Source: Symbiodinium natans (lineage: Eukaryota; Sar; Dinophyceae; Suessiales; Symbiodiniaceae). From it: a stretch of DNA of 64,000 nucleotides. Every line of letters begins with the position of its first letter. Position 1 is the first letter of the stretch. The stretch spans positions 1,331,596 to 1,395,595 of the forward strand of contig CAJNDS010002080.1 of the NCBI GenBank assembly GCA_905221605.1, written 5' to 3'. Positions 11,200-22,700 of the stretch are shown here, in pieces. The notes below the pieces were generated by a model. That model searched no databases, was not told the DNA's origin, and saw only the letters and a program-made list of their open reading frames with translations. The position numbers were made by a program, and so were the translations under genes.

Positions 11200-14010
11200 T
11201 GCAAGATGAAGCCGACAAGGAACTATCTCATCGACCGAACTTGGCCGCAGAGACTGTTGAGCGGCAGCGCAGAGCTTGCCGAGCCAGCTTGCAACATAGG
11301 CCCAAAGCTGGCGGGAGAAAAGTGCGAGATGCGATTACAGATGGATGCAAGTTTCGCAGCTTGTAAGGGTGATTTGTTGGTGGCATGCCTGTTGCGATGA
11401 TGGGCAGCAGCAGGAGCAACGCGAAAGGAAAGAGGAGGAGCTACGACGACAGAGGGAAGAGGACGTGCGCGCACACACATGCAACAGTTGAAGTTTGAAA
11501 GTCATAGGCGAGTTCCGGAAGGCTTTTAAAGACCAAATGCTGCCATCCAGGAACTACTGGAGGAACGGCGCGTTGCGCGAGAACTTCGTGAAATAGAGGA
11601 CTCTATGCCGGTCTCAATCAGTAAAGTCAGACTTCAGTATCACACTGAGTCATAAACTTCTTTGGGACACCATGGAGTGCTGCCAGGAGCGACATCGACG
11701 GGAACAGGCAGAGTGCAAAGAGAGATCATCGAGAAGCTATTCAAGTTCACCTTCTGCCACCAATTCATTTCCATTTCCGTCAAGAGGCACCCATGGCTGG
11801 AATGTCTGCAGCAGCTCCTGAAGCTGCCAAGGCAACCATACCGCGGAACATCGCAAAACTGTAAGTCGGGCAAGAGTTCTGCTTGATCTTATCTGCTTCC
11901 TGTTGTTTTTCGGTCTCTGGCGGCATGGAGATTGGGACAGAGCTTGTCACCTTCCGCTGCTGTTGCAGGCGCCGGCCCAGAGAGCTGCTGGGTAGCTTGG
12001 CAAGTGACAGCGCACACATGTCAGTGCTTGACTAGGTATCGATTTGGGATGATTTATTGTTAAATAACCCTTATTGTTTAACGAGCCCGTTTTCGAAAAA
12101 TAATTGGGACTCTTCAAACAATGGAAAACTGGGCCAGTGGCGCAGAGCCAGGCCTGGGCAAGTTAGGCGGCGAAGAAGCAAGGCTCGCGTCACTTCTGCA
12201 GCAGGTCTTGTCTTGTAGTTGAGTGCACTACTGTTATCAGGATGCGGCTGGTCAGGACTTCTCACCCTCGCGCAGGGGCCTCAACAGCACCACACGCATC
12301 TGCACACGGATCTTGTGAGAGCAGGTTTCGTTGAGCATCTCCGGTGAAGTAACTTGTCGAGGCTAAAGGTGCTAGTTCATGACATGCTCCTACATGTTTC
12401 TAATGTTTCTGTTCCTATAGTACCAACCAAGGCGGAGGCGGGACCTATGATGGCACTGCAGGCAGCGGTAAAGCCACGCCTGCACTGGTGCCACGTCTGT
12501 GTTTGCGACATGCGCCGACTTAGATCAAGTCAAGAGCCATGGATACATGTTTTCAAAAACGAACCTGCGGTTTTAATGCTTCGCTGGTTGTCTACACGAC
12601 CTTTGCTGAATTCAGACTTCAGGCAACAGTTGAGGGTTGCCTTCGCTTTTGCTCATGACGTACTATCATCAGGCACGTGGGTGGACGGGGAGGACCGTCG
12701 GCGCCGACGAAGGCGAAGGAGACGAGATGTGGACAGCACGACAGGCTTGGCACTGCTTCCGCTGACACACTTGTGCTTCACGTCCTCGCATCCCGAAGTC
12801 AGAAGGTGGCGGTCAAGACGGATCTTGGCGCGCCTCCGAAAGGGACAAGAGGCTGATGCCTGCGTGAAGCTACACGAGCAATTCCGAGGGCCGGCAGCAC
12901 TCGTAAGATATTCAAGCTAAGATCTGCGAAGGACGTGGCGCGATGAGAACTACTCTAGCCTTAGCTTGCTGCCAGATCCAGCCTTGGTGCACGTCCAAAT
13001 TCTCTCGTGGCTTTTGGCATGATTGGCCAATTTTTTTTAGCGCACAACCGTAGCTGTGGTGTTGTGGTACCTAAGGATGGAAGGGACACCTCATCACCTG
13101 TCCCTTGGCTGACAGCAAGCCCTCAGGCACGACCCCCTCTTGCAGAGAGGGAAGCTGCATGAAGCTACGTCGCAGCTACGTGAGATTCGGAGGAGAATGC
13201 TGATGGTCCGGACGGGCTCAGCACCGTTCTGGACGGGGTCTCATTTTGGAGTGAGAGCAGATGGGAGCCAGAAGCAGTATCATGCAGTGCCGTGGAAGTT
13301 CTCACACTGATCGCACCTCAGGAGACTGGAGAAATGAAACGAACGGAGGCGCACCGCGGCACGCCTGGCGACATCCTTGCGTCTTCTTCAGACGTCAGCA
13401 TGAGAAGGCGCGCCCAGTGCGTGGTCGGCGACGGCGAGCCTGGCACCCGAGAATCCTTGGAAGAGTATGTCGCAGACAAAGTCCCGCAAAAACAAGGCTG
13501 TTTGTATCATGTTGTGTTTATTATATTATATTATATTATATTGTATTATATTATCTTCTGTTCTATTCTATTATATTATATTGTATATTATATGACATGG
13601 AAGTCGAGGAGCGCCGAGAGTTTCGAGAGCGTGGCGACAGCTACGATGAAAACGATACCTGGGTCTTGCCGGCGCCAGTTCGGCTCTGCCGAAGACTTGC
13701 CGGCTGCAATCAGACCAATGAGACTGCTTTGTCTGGCCAGGAAAGCGCCCCGAATCGCAAGAGTCAGGACATCTTATGCAGTGTGAAGCAAACATCCTGG
13801 TTCTACTGACAGGGATCTGCTGGGTGTTGCATACTTGCACACCTAAGTTCAGATTTGGCAGGACGACATGCGCCCTCAACGTGTGCCAACCTGGACGAGG
13901 CAGCATTCTGCTACAGTAGCAGTCCTGAGCCAAGCTGTCATGCTCCTGACGCGAGCTTCCATGCAACCACTGTCAAGGGACCAGGACGACGAACAGCGTC
14001 GTCGACGAGG
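11200..14010 (+). CDS. Unrecognised Arg/Glu-rich coiled-coil protein, candidate exons
   Basis: Function unknown. A series of short + strand stretches encodes highly charged helices: 11235-11330 (ETVERQRRACRASLQHRP), 11399-11470 (EQRERKEEELRRQREED), 11539-11610 (QELLEERRVARELREIED), 12670-12730 (run of Arg codons after VDGED), about 13330-13490 (DVSMRRRAQCVVGDGEPG) and 13595-13655 (MEVEERREFRERGD). 13960-14020 (LSRDQDDEQRRRRGG) may belong too. Between them, 12415-12490 reads TNQGGGGTYDGTAGSGKATP. The shared composition suggests one gene with small exons, possibly a structural or scaffold coiled coil. No domain is recognisable, and exon joins and ends are guesses. Confidence 0.4.
13521..13590. 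repeat. TTATA/ATATT pentanucleotide repeat
   Basis: A run of TTATA-type units lies just before the coiled-coil exon at 13595. Confidence 0.9.
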
Positions 14011-14109
14011 CGGATTCTCATGTGTACTGCGAATATGTTCAATCATGTCCATGCAGCAGAAATCTTCTTCAAGCTACGAAAGACCGCTCGCTTAGCCGAG
14101 GTTTTGCGG

Positions 14110-15800
14110 ACTTTAACAAGACTCGTACCCCCAGGGTTGTACCCCTTAATATACTCCTAGTGATGGCCCCCATTATACTCCCTTAGACTATCTCAAAAAA
14201 ACGGTCCCCAGACTCCAATGTACAACCTTAGGGGTCGAAGGTAGAGCCCCATGAACATCTTGGCTATGAAGCCTTGATACTCCTGAGAAGAGATCCTGGC
14301 TGTCCTCAAGAGGTGATGTTGCTCAGGAGCGCTAAGCCCTGCAGGAGGCGGCTAGGGAACTCGACTCCTTAAACTGTGTACGCAACTTTGGCAAGGAAAC
14401 CTCAGACCCGAGGTTGCCTAGGACACCGGCAAAAGGACATCTTGGCTGGCTAGGAACCTCTGCGAAGCCTTCCGAAACCGCTCAAGTGAGATGCCTCCAA
14501 AAAACACATCTTCAACCTTCAAAGGAGGGGGCGGCCAGGAAGCCCTGAGTCCTGAAACCTGACGAGGGGGGCATGTTTGGGCAGCCCTCGAGCTTGACAA
14601 AGTGCTACCGAAGCAGCAGCTTGCACTGCCGATGTTGATCGTTGACTTTGCCGCGAACTTCGTCTAGGCCGCGGTCAGCCTCCGTTGGCACCTCGCCGGG
14701 AGCAGACGGGAACGCTCGAGGAGGCTGAAAGCTTCTGCCAGCACATGCATGCTTAGGCAGCCTTGCTGGCTCTGTGTGCTTTTAGCATCTCGTTCCCTTT
14801 CTTCGCAAGGTTCCACCAGTCCCAGCACAAGCCGAAAAAGATAGGCAAGGGGTGCGAGAGGGGAATTCCAAGACGAAGCCTGCCGTCAAGTTTGCACGAG
14901 GTCTCCGCAGCGGCCTCCACAGGTAATGCCAGGGACCCGATACTGGCATGTGACATCTCGTGACGTCTTGTGACCTCAGGGCTTGTACAATCTTGTAGAG
15001 TCGTGTGTCACGTGAAAATGAATGCTCGAAGGTCGGAAGCTGAACTCTCTCAGATCCGCTCCCTCGTTCGCGCCCGGGTCCCTGCAGCACCCAAGCACGG
15101 GGGGTTCAGATCCAGGGATGAGCCTTGCAGTTTTTTTGTAGGGTGGCATGCCACCTTTCAGATTTCATTCATGCACATGCCATCCCGTAGCATCCGCTGC
15201 ATACTAGGTTTGTGAGCAGCTCCTGCGAGAAAGAGCGGAGGAAAAGGATCGGGAGCCCCAAGCTTACCTTCAGCTGCTACTCGTAGAGTCTCGCAGACTG
15301 GACTAGCGACCCTTGCTTGTATCGAGTTGCCCAGGGCGGAGCGCGCACATCTCAAAGGGTCACCGAAGCATTCCCAGTCACCAGCTCGAAAGACTGACAG
15401 GCGCTGCATTAAAAGTCGTTTGTTTTGCAGAGCTGAAACCAGGCCGCCGTGACTCGTGTTGCCAGGCTGTCCCCTTCGCGGCACGGCGCCAGCAAGCAGG
15501 AAGTGAGTGAGGCGCACGTCACAAGCAAATCACCGCGTATTCCAGGTTGCACAAGCACAGGCCCAGGCAATTGAACAGTAGCCTAGGGCGGTCGTTAGTT
15601 AGCGGCTTGCATAACAGCCTACATGCTACCTCTTCCCGGGTGTGCACCCTGCACGGGCTGTGCTATCTGCCGCAGCTGTGCTTCATCCGCTCAAGACATG
15701 TTATATCCCTGACACTGCTAGAGCCTGTTGGATAAAGAGATGGACAAGGGCAGGGCTCCCAGCCAACTGTCCTGCCACCAGCCAGCATATTCTGTTGTAG
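14110..15800. other. Intergenic or intronic region, no supported gene
   Basis: Open frames on both strands lack motifs. Short runs of the type ccccnn...gggg near 14120-14220 resemble sequences near 59160-59240 and 59885-59990, possibly remnants of a dispersed repeat. 15013-15060 is weakly coding-like. Confidence 0.4.
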
Positions 15801-15814
15801 TTCTCGCGCCGGCC

Positions 15815-16872
15815 AAGGTTACGATGTCTACGAGTACAGCCGTAGAGGTGACTTGGAGAGCCTGCGCGAGGCTCGGCGAGCCTGATATCTGAGCCACAGC
15901 CTTGTGTGCATGCTGGGCATGTCTGATCTGGGAGGCTCTCGATTCTGGTATGAAGCCCGACGACTACATGGCTTACGATGGCTCAACCGCCTTGGTCATG
16001 GCTGCCTTTCTCCAAGGATTAGCCTCGCAGCAGCCTCGTCGGCGTAGTCTTCCTTGAAACGAGGCCAGAAGTGGCCACAGCCACATTGTCAAGGAGCTGC
16101 TCGCACGCGGAGGCGATTCGCAGGCTGGTGTCTCTCGAACGCTTTGAAACCAAAATCTTCGCTAAATCATGTTAAATCTGATGTCCAAACCCTAAGGGCC
16201 ATCTGAAACCCGAAAAATCAGGCCCTGTACCCCTAGAAAATAACAGAATACCAGTAGCTTGCCGATTGCGTGCTCGAAGCAGGTGCGAACAGAAGATGGC
16301 TCCACCCTGCTCCACCATGCTGCGAGCGGAAATAGTGCGGAGGCCCCGAGCAGCCCAGAACGTGGGGGGGGGGGGGGGCTCTAGGTTAATGTACCTATGG
16401 ATTGTGTCCATTTATATGAGAATGATACTAGGGGGGGCCTGCAGAATTGCGTTTCGTGGAATTTTGGCGTCGGGCTGGGAAGTTTGCGTGGTAGGGTTTT
16501 TGGGGACTTCGGTTTCAGGAGGTCGAGTCAGTTCTTGACGAAGGGTTTAGGCTTTTTGGGGGCTTAGGTTTCTAGGAGGCGAGCAGGGTTTCAGGGTGCA
16601 CAGAACACACCCGGCCAGGCCATCGATCTCCTGATCAAGTCTCGGATCGTTACGGCCCTGGTTGGTTCGCTTTCGCTACCTTCGCTATCTCGCAGTTCAA
16701 GCCTGAGGATGCAAACACTGTCAACGAAGATGGCGTTTCTCCGATCATTCTGGCGGCCCACTACGGACACATGTCGTGTGTGAGCGCTCTCTGCAGTGGT
16801 GGTGCCGATATCAATTTGTCAGCGGAGGCGGAATTCTTTCTGTGCGCGAACGCGTGCACAGTCACAGGGTCA

Positions 16873-16911
<39 letters not shown>

Positions 16912-17045
16912 TGTCAGTTTCTCCGGCAAAGACCAGGGCTGGGGTACGCCTCTGGATGGTGCAGAAGGGGAAGTGGCAAAGTTTTTGGAAAGCAAGGGAG
17001 CCAAGCGTTCCGCTGGAGGCACGGCCGCGCATCTGGAGTTTCGGA
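15815..17045 (+). CDS. Ankyrin-repeat protein (multi-exon)
   Basis: Ankyrin repeats mediate protein-protein binding; the partner is not evident. Exon pieces follow AG sites. 15818-15885 reads YDVYEYSRRGDLESLREARR, a typical first helix before ankyrin repeats. 15953-16010 ends DGSTALVMAA. 16071-16135 reads GHSHIVKELLARGGD. 16284-16345 reads EDGSTLLHHAASGN. 16618-16650 reads AIDLLIKSR. 16694-16820 reads NEDGVSPIILAAHYGHMS and then ALCSGGADI. 16939-17045 reads TPLDGAEGEVAKFLESKGAK. G-(T/S)-T-L-h-h-A-A and h-L-L-x-x-G-A/G consensus elements recur, about one half-repeat per exon. At least four or five repeats are visible. A polyG tract and a long GT repeat occupy two introns. The start codon is not identified. 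Confidence 0.75.
16362..16378. repeat. Poly-G tract
   Basis: An uninterrupted run of about 17 G lies in an intron of the ankyrin gene. Confidence 0.9.
16874..16914. repeat. (GT)n microsatellite
   Basis: About 18 GT units lie in an intron between two ankyrin exons. Confidence 0.95.
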
Positions 17046-17399
17046 CAGTCTCCGCTCAGCCTCTGCGGGCAACGAAAGCGTAGTACAACGTGGGAAGCAG
17101 GTGCTGACCAGCCGCTGGCTGCAGCGCACGAGCGCTTCTCCTACGGCAGCTTGCCTTCACTGATGCTTTCAGTCCTTAATGCTTAGTGGTGCCTGCGAAT
17201 GCCACGGGGGCAGCTGAGGCTGCTTTGAGACTGGTGAGAACCCTCACTCCACTCCTGTACTTGCACCCAAAGGCAGCACCTTGGTGGCCCTTCCGTTCAT
17301 CTGCACTGAGCTGCCGACTTGAACGCGGGGCAATCAAACGTGCTCTCAGGATACCTAAGCATGCTCATCGCCAGAGCATGTCGCGTTGCTGTGCGTTCC

Positions 17400-18150
17400 T
17401 GAACAGGTGACGAGGCCAACGACAGAAAACCCCAGGCCGATCACCTGCCTATTTATCTCCATGGCGCTTGTAGCTTGCAACCTCTGGAACCACAAACCAC
17501 TAGTTTCACTAGTTTCACTAGTTTGTTTCACTAGTTTCACTAGTTTCACTAGTTTCACTAGTTTCACTAGTTTCACTAGTTTCACTAGTTTCACTAGTTT
17601 CACTAGTTTCACTAGTTTCACTAGTTTAAAGTTCCTTGCTGATCTTTGGGATCATCAGGATTAGTAGGGATCTTGTGCGACCAGGTTGGAGACTCTGTCC
17701 GCCTCCGGTTTGCAAAGCCATCGGGCATGCTTAGAGAAGGAGACGTGGGAGTCGTTGTGCGGCCCTTAGGCCTCATTGTGCAGGGGAGAGACGTTGGACG
17801 AAAAGTGAGTGACGAGCCTTGTGCGTGGGGATACGCAGCCCCGAGGTGGCCGATGATGGCTCCGACTGCGTGCCACTAAAAGTCACATTCGGCGAGCGCT
17901 ATGATTACTACGATGCTTGGCTGCTATGAAGCGAGCATGCAGCGCAGCAAGAGCGCGCATGAGCGTGGTAGGGTCCTTGTCAAACTTAGGAGTACCGTGA
18001 TCTCAAAGTGTGTGAGCCGGCAGAAGAGCTGCCGCAAGATTCGGATCATGCGACGGAGGATGGCACCAAGCGATTCCTTGTCGTCAGGCAGAACAGAACT
18101 TCTTTTTCAAAAGCTTCAGGTCAAGGTCTTCACTTGCTTCGTAGCCACAC
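17400..18150 (+). CDS. Possible 3' exons of the ankyrin gene or a separate small gene
   Basis: Unrecognised. Coding-like + strand stretches follow the ankyrin exons: 17404-17460 (DEANDRKPQADHLPIYL), 17683-17770 (VGDSVRLRFAKPSGMLREGD, then VGVVVR), 17820-17915 (GIRSPEVADDGSDCVPLKVT, then FGERYDYYD) and 17993-18120 (acidic, VCEPAEELPQDSDHATEDG). The VGDSVRLRF...GDVGVVVR piece resembles a small beta-barrel. Ankyrin domains joined to small barrels are common in protists, so these may belong to the preceding gene. They end before the reductase start at 18306. Confidence 0.35.
17499..17628. repeat. 9-bp tandem repeat TTTCACTAG
   Basis: About 14 nearly perfect copies of TTTCACTAG, with one shortened unit near 17522. 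Each junction makes the palindrome ACTAGT. Confidence 0.97.
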
Positions 18151-18305
18151 ATGCGAATGGCCCTGCAGTGTTACTTGCTCTGAAAGCGCGTCCAAGGTCA
18201 GGAAGAAGCTTGAGAAGCGTTTTGCATGCAATTATCTGCCTAATGTCGAGAGGCGTGCCTGTCAATGCACAAGCGCAAACCTTGCTGTGAAATGCCAAGG
18301 GGAGC

Positions 18306-19664
18306 AATGCGAGCGCTGGGGCGCACCGGCCTCTGTGTCTCCCCGGTCGGCTTTGGCTGTCATCGTCTAGAGGACGACTGGACAATGTGAAGCTGCGCCC
18401 CCTCAACCGGGAGTTTATATCACATATTCCATATCAGAATACATATATATATATATACATATACCTATGTACTATATATATATACACATATTCCATGAGC
18501 ACCATCCGGCACCTGCAGTTGTCCTTTTTTTTGTGTGGAGGATGCCGAAGCTCCCAAAGCGGCCCTGGAGCTGGCAATCTCACTGGGATGCAACTTTGCA
18601 CCTTGCTCCGAACTTGTGGCGTATGGCGTAATGATACAAGCCCGATAGGAGCCACGAACCCGAATGCAGATACCCATTGTGTCCATGGCAACCAAAAACA
18701 GACACGGCGCACGACACGAGATCCGACCTGAAGTGTTTCTTTCTCTCTCTCTCTCTCCATTGTCTGTCTCTGTCTTATCTGTTTTCTCTTGTGTCTTTGT
18801 CTTACCTCTGCTCTCCTCATCTCTTCGCTCTCTTTCATCTCTCTGTCTCTCTCATTCATTCTCTCTCTTTCTCTCGTTCATTCATTCATTTATTTCATTT
18901 TTTGCTTTTCCCTTTATCTTTCTCTGTTTCGCTCTTTCCCTCTTTCCCTCTTTCCCTCTTTCCCTCTTTCTCTCTTTCTCTCTTTCTCTCTTTCTCTCTT
19001 TCTCTCTTTCTCTCTTTCTCTCTTTCTCTCTTTCTCTCTTTCTCTCTTTCTCTCTTTATCTCTTTCTCTCTTTCTCTCTTTCTCTCTTTCTCTCTTTCTC
19101 TCTTTCTCTCTTTCTCTCTTTCTCTCTTTCTCTCTTTCTCTCTTTCTCTCTTTCTCTCTTTCTCTCTTTCTCTCTTTCTCTCTTTCTCTTGTTCTCTGTC
19201 TCTTTCTCTTTGTTTTTCTCTTTCGTGCAGGATTGGCTCCACCCGCGAACGCTCGAACGCTTTGCGAACACAAATGCACGGTTTCCGGAACCTCCCCAAC
19301 CCCTGGAACCCAAACTCGTAAAACGTGGATCGCATAGCCCGAGGTTGACCTGGCTCCCAACTACACGGATGGGGTCGCCGAAGAGGCTACTTGACTGAGT
19401 AGTGCTCCCTTGCGGAATTACACTCTAGCTCTCAGCCGAAGCTCTTTTGTTGCCAGGTTGTTGGCGAGGTCTTGCAGAAGATGCTTCAAAGCCGCAAGGA
19501 ACCTGCCTGCTTGCATCAGCAACAGGGTGCTGTAGTGACTTTGTGCTTTTTGGCAGCTGTTCAGAAGCAGGTACGTCGTGACGAGATCGTCGTTGCGACA
19601 AAGGCCACTTCTGGGCTAGCTCGTGCGTGTGTGAGACGCCACACCCCCACTTCTCGCTCCCCGC

Positions 19665-19727
<63 letters not shown>

Positions 19728-22700
19728 CCCCTTTAGAAAGTTGACAGGTCGGCAACGTATTGGGCAGGCAGATGGCCTTCGCTGAAGGAGTCCCGAATAT
19801 GTCCAAGATCAACGACAGCTGCTTTGCTGAGAAGTGCTCTTGCCAGACCATTCCATGCACCTGTCTGGCAGTGAACCTCCATGACTGGACATGTTGTTGC
19901 CGTGAGGTCTGTTTCATTGCATATCTCCAGCCTGGATAGAACAGGCATGCGCCGTCATGCGACCTTGTGATCTTTGAGCTTCAAGCACCTATTTCGCTTT
20001 GTCAGGAGTTGACCCGAAGCCTGGCTAGACTTCAGACCCTCGGAAGCAGTACTCCGCAGACGTTTCGGGCATCGCTGTTGTCACGACTTGTGTGGACTCA
20101 GCATGGGTGGATCGATTCGTGGATTCGCCCGTCTGAGGCTCAGATGCATAGACTGTGTACTCCTGCACTGCCCGGAGTATGAGACAAAAGCTGCTGGCGT
20201 CAACATGGCAGAGGTCTACAACAGGATACGTTCCTTGGCGACTTCTGGTCAAGCACATTAGCGGCGTTGCAGTTCCTACAGAAACCTGTTGTGTTTTTCA
20301 GTTGGTGAGGGTGGAACCTTGAAATACTAGGTAGTGCTTTCGAGTACCTGGAAACGGAAGTTGCCCGTGGCCGTATCGCCCCTCGGAAGCAGACAACGGA
20401 GATTCGTGGTGCGGCTGCCGAAGAATCAGATATGCCAGGAGGAGTAATCGCCCAACCGCAGGCTCTGGCTCAAGCAACTTAGCAGCTGGAGGATGCAACG
20501 GCCACTGTGGGGTCCCGGGTGTCCAAGATGTTGAAGAGCAATGGCAAGAAGATCACGGCATCTCTGCTTTCAAAGTTACCGAACAAAGCATCCAAGTCAG
20601 CCACCTCCAAGAGTTCCGAGGCGAGTTGCTCCTTAGGGTCGGGTGCCGTGAACGGTGCACCTCCCGACATTACTCCTGAAGCGGTACTCCCAACTACGGC
20701 CGTGAGCGGCCCTGAAGCTCAGGATAGCAGGCCGCATGGTAACATAGATCCAAAACTTGCTGCTGCCGTGCTAATCTTTGCCGTGCTGGCGCTTTGGAGA
20801 CCTGCTGTCTGGATGTTCCTCATTTCAGTTGCGATGAATCTGGCGCTCGGCTGCGCCCTGGTGCTGCAAGCATCCTACGCGCAGCGCCAGCGCACGTTGC
20901 TCAGCCGATGCTTTGAGAACAGCGAGCGCAGCTCCACGAGGTCCGAGTCCCCCGGGTCCCCCGAGTCCCCTGGGTCCTCTGGGTCCTCTGAAGCAGGTGG
21001 AATGGACGCGGACGTCACATCGACGTGTGGCTTGCAGCAGCTCCTGGACCCTGGATGGAGACACATGCGAGAGGTCATTGGCCACCGCGACCTCAAAGGC
21101 ATCCTCACGCAAATTGAGCTCGGCGACAAGTCGCCGCGAGTCACGTTCGTTCGCTCAGTTAACTCTCCCTGCGAAGGTGTAGTGTGCTTCGATGTGGGAT
21201 TGCAATTGCTTGCATCTTCAAGCTGCCCATTCGTGCAGCTGGAAGTTCCAGTCCCTGGCTACTCCGATCCCTGGATATTTCACATGCAACTCCTTCAGCT
21301 GGATTTGACAGTGCAACTCTACTTCTGGAGTGCGCCCCCTGAAGGCCGTGGAAGTGGCCGGTCTTATTCCCTCATTGAAGCAGCCTTAAGCCCAGAGCCG
21401 CCGAAGCCTCCGATGATCTCCGTCGCACTCAAAGCGGTTTCAAGCTCGAGCATGCTGGAGCAAGTTCTTTGCAAGTGTGAGCATGTTGCCTCGGCAGTGA
21501 TCTGCTCCCATGTTCTTCCTCGTTTCACAGGCTTTGAACACCGAGTGATCCTGGAGGAAGGCCGCGCGCGGCAAGCAATCGACAGCACGGCCTGGCAACA
21601 ATGCGCCCGGCGAGCTGGATGGCAGCCAAGAGCCGAAGCGGTGGTGGAGTCTGCCCCGAGCTTAGTACGAGCTCCGCTTGGGACCCGTCTTCGGCAGTGT
21701 AGCGCAAGGCACTAGGAGCCTAATGTAGGCATCATAGTGAGGGGCCAGCAATCCTTCTTGAAAATCGTTCACATAACCCCTCGAGCCGCCCTCCTTCATG
21801 TTTGCGACGTCTGTCAAAGTTTTGCTTGTGTGTTTGATTGGCAACAGAGGCTGTGAGTGAGATGTTTCGAGAAGCGGGAGGTGCTGCCTACGAAGCTGTG
21901 ACGAGCACGGCAGCCAGCGCAGCGGCTGGGGCCATGCAAACTTTGGAGAGTCCAGCTGAAGCAGCCAGTGCCGCTGTTGGTGCTGCCTTGTCTGCCGCTG
22001 GAGGGGCGGCGCGAATGCTCAAGTCATCATTTGGAATGGCAAGTTAACCACTCCAGCTCGCCAATGTGTGCAATGCGAGCCTGATCCATGGCTGCTCTAC
22101 TGCCTGCGGGCGACAGCACCCAACGCGTAGGATGCAGCGCGCAGAGTGAAGAATTGCCCGACAGCTGCAAGGCTCCCCTACTGCACCGTTGACCGTCACT
22201 TGGCTGACTGCGCAGCAAGATCATGGCAAAGGAGCTCAGAGCACAAACAAATTCAAGGTGGCTTTCCCTGGCGTCTGCAGAGCAGATGGCCAGGTGACGA
22301 CAACATTTAAAGCGACAGAAGCAAAGCGCACCAAGAAACCCAAGGGCAGCCTTTCTCGTATGCTCGTCGACAGGGTCTTGTTGCGGACACCAACATTCAC
22401 GATAGCGTAAATAGCGTCAGGTTTGCTACGGCGTCTCGGCAGCTTTCATGCCGCTCAGACCCACCGATGCAGAGCACCTGGACTTGTCGATGGTGCCTAC
22501 CTCGGCTAAGCACAGCAATTCCGCCGACCATTCCCTCACAGCAAACGGACAGCAAACAGCTTCTGATGTTGTCGATGCAGGTAATGCAGCAGCTGCCAGC
22601 CAATCACCACTTCCGGATTCTGCAGTTCCCCTTGAACTTCGCTGAGGCGTCCAGAGCAGTTTCAACCAGGTCTAGATGCACATCGAAGCTCGAAACTTTG

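Noticed and set aside
18664-19398. Leu/Phe/Ser-rich and Arg/Glu/Lys-rich ORFs up to 244 codons
   Set aside because: Direct translations of the TTTCTCTC array inside a reductase intron.
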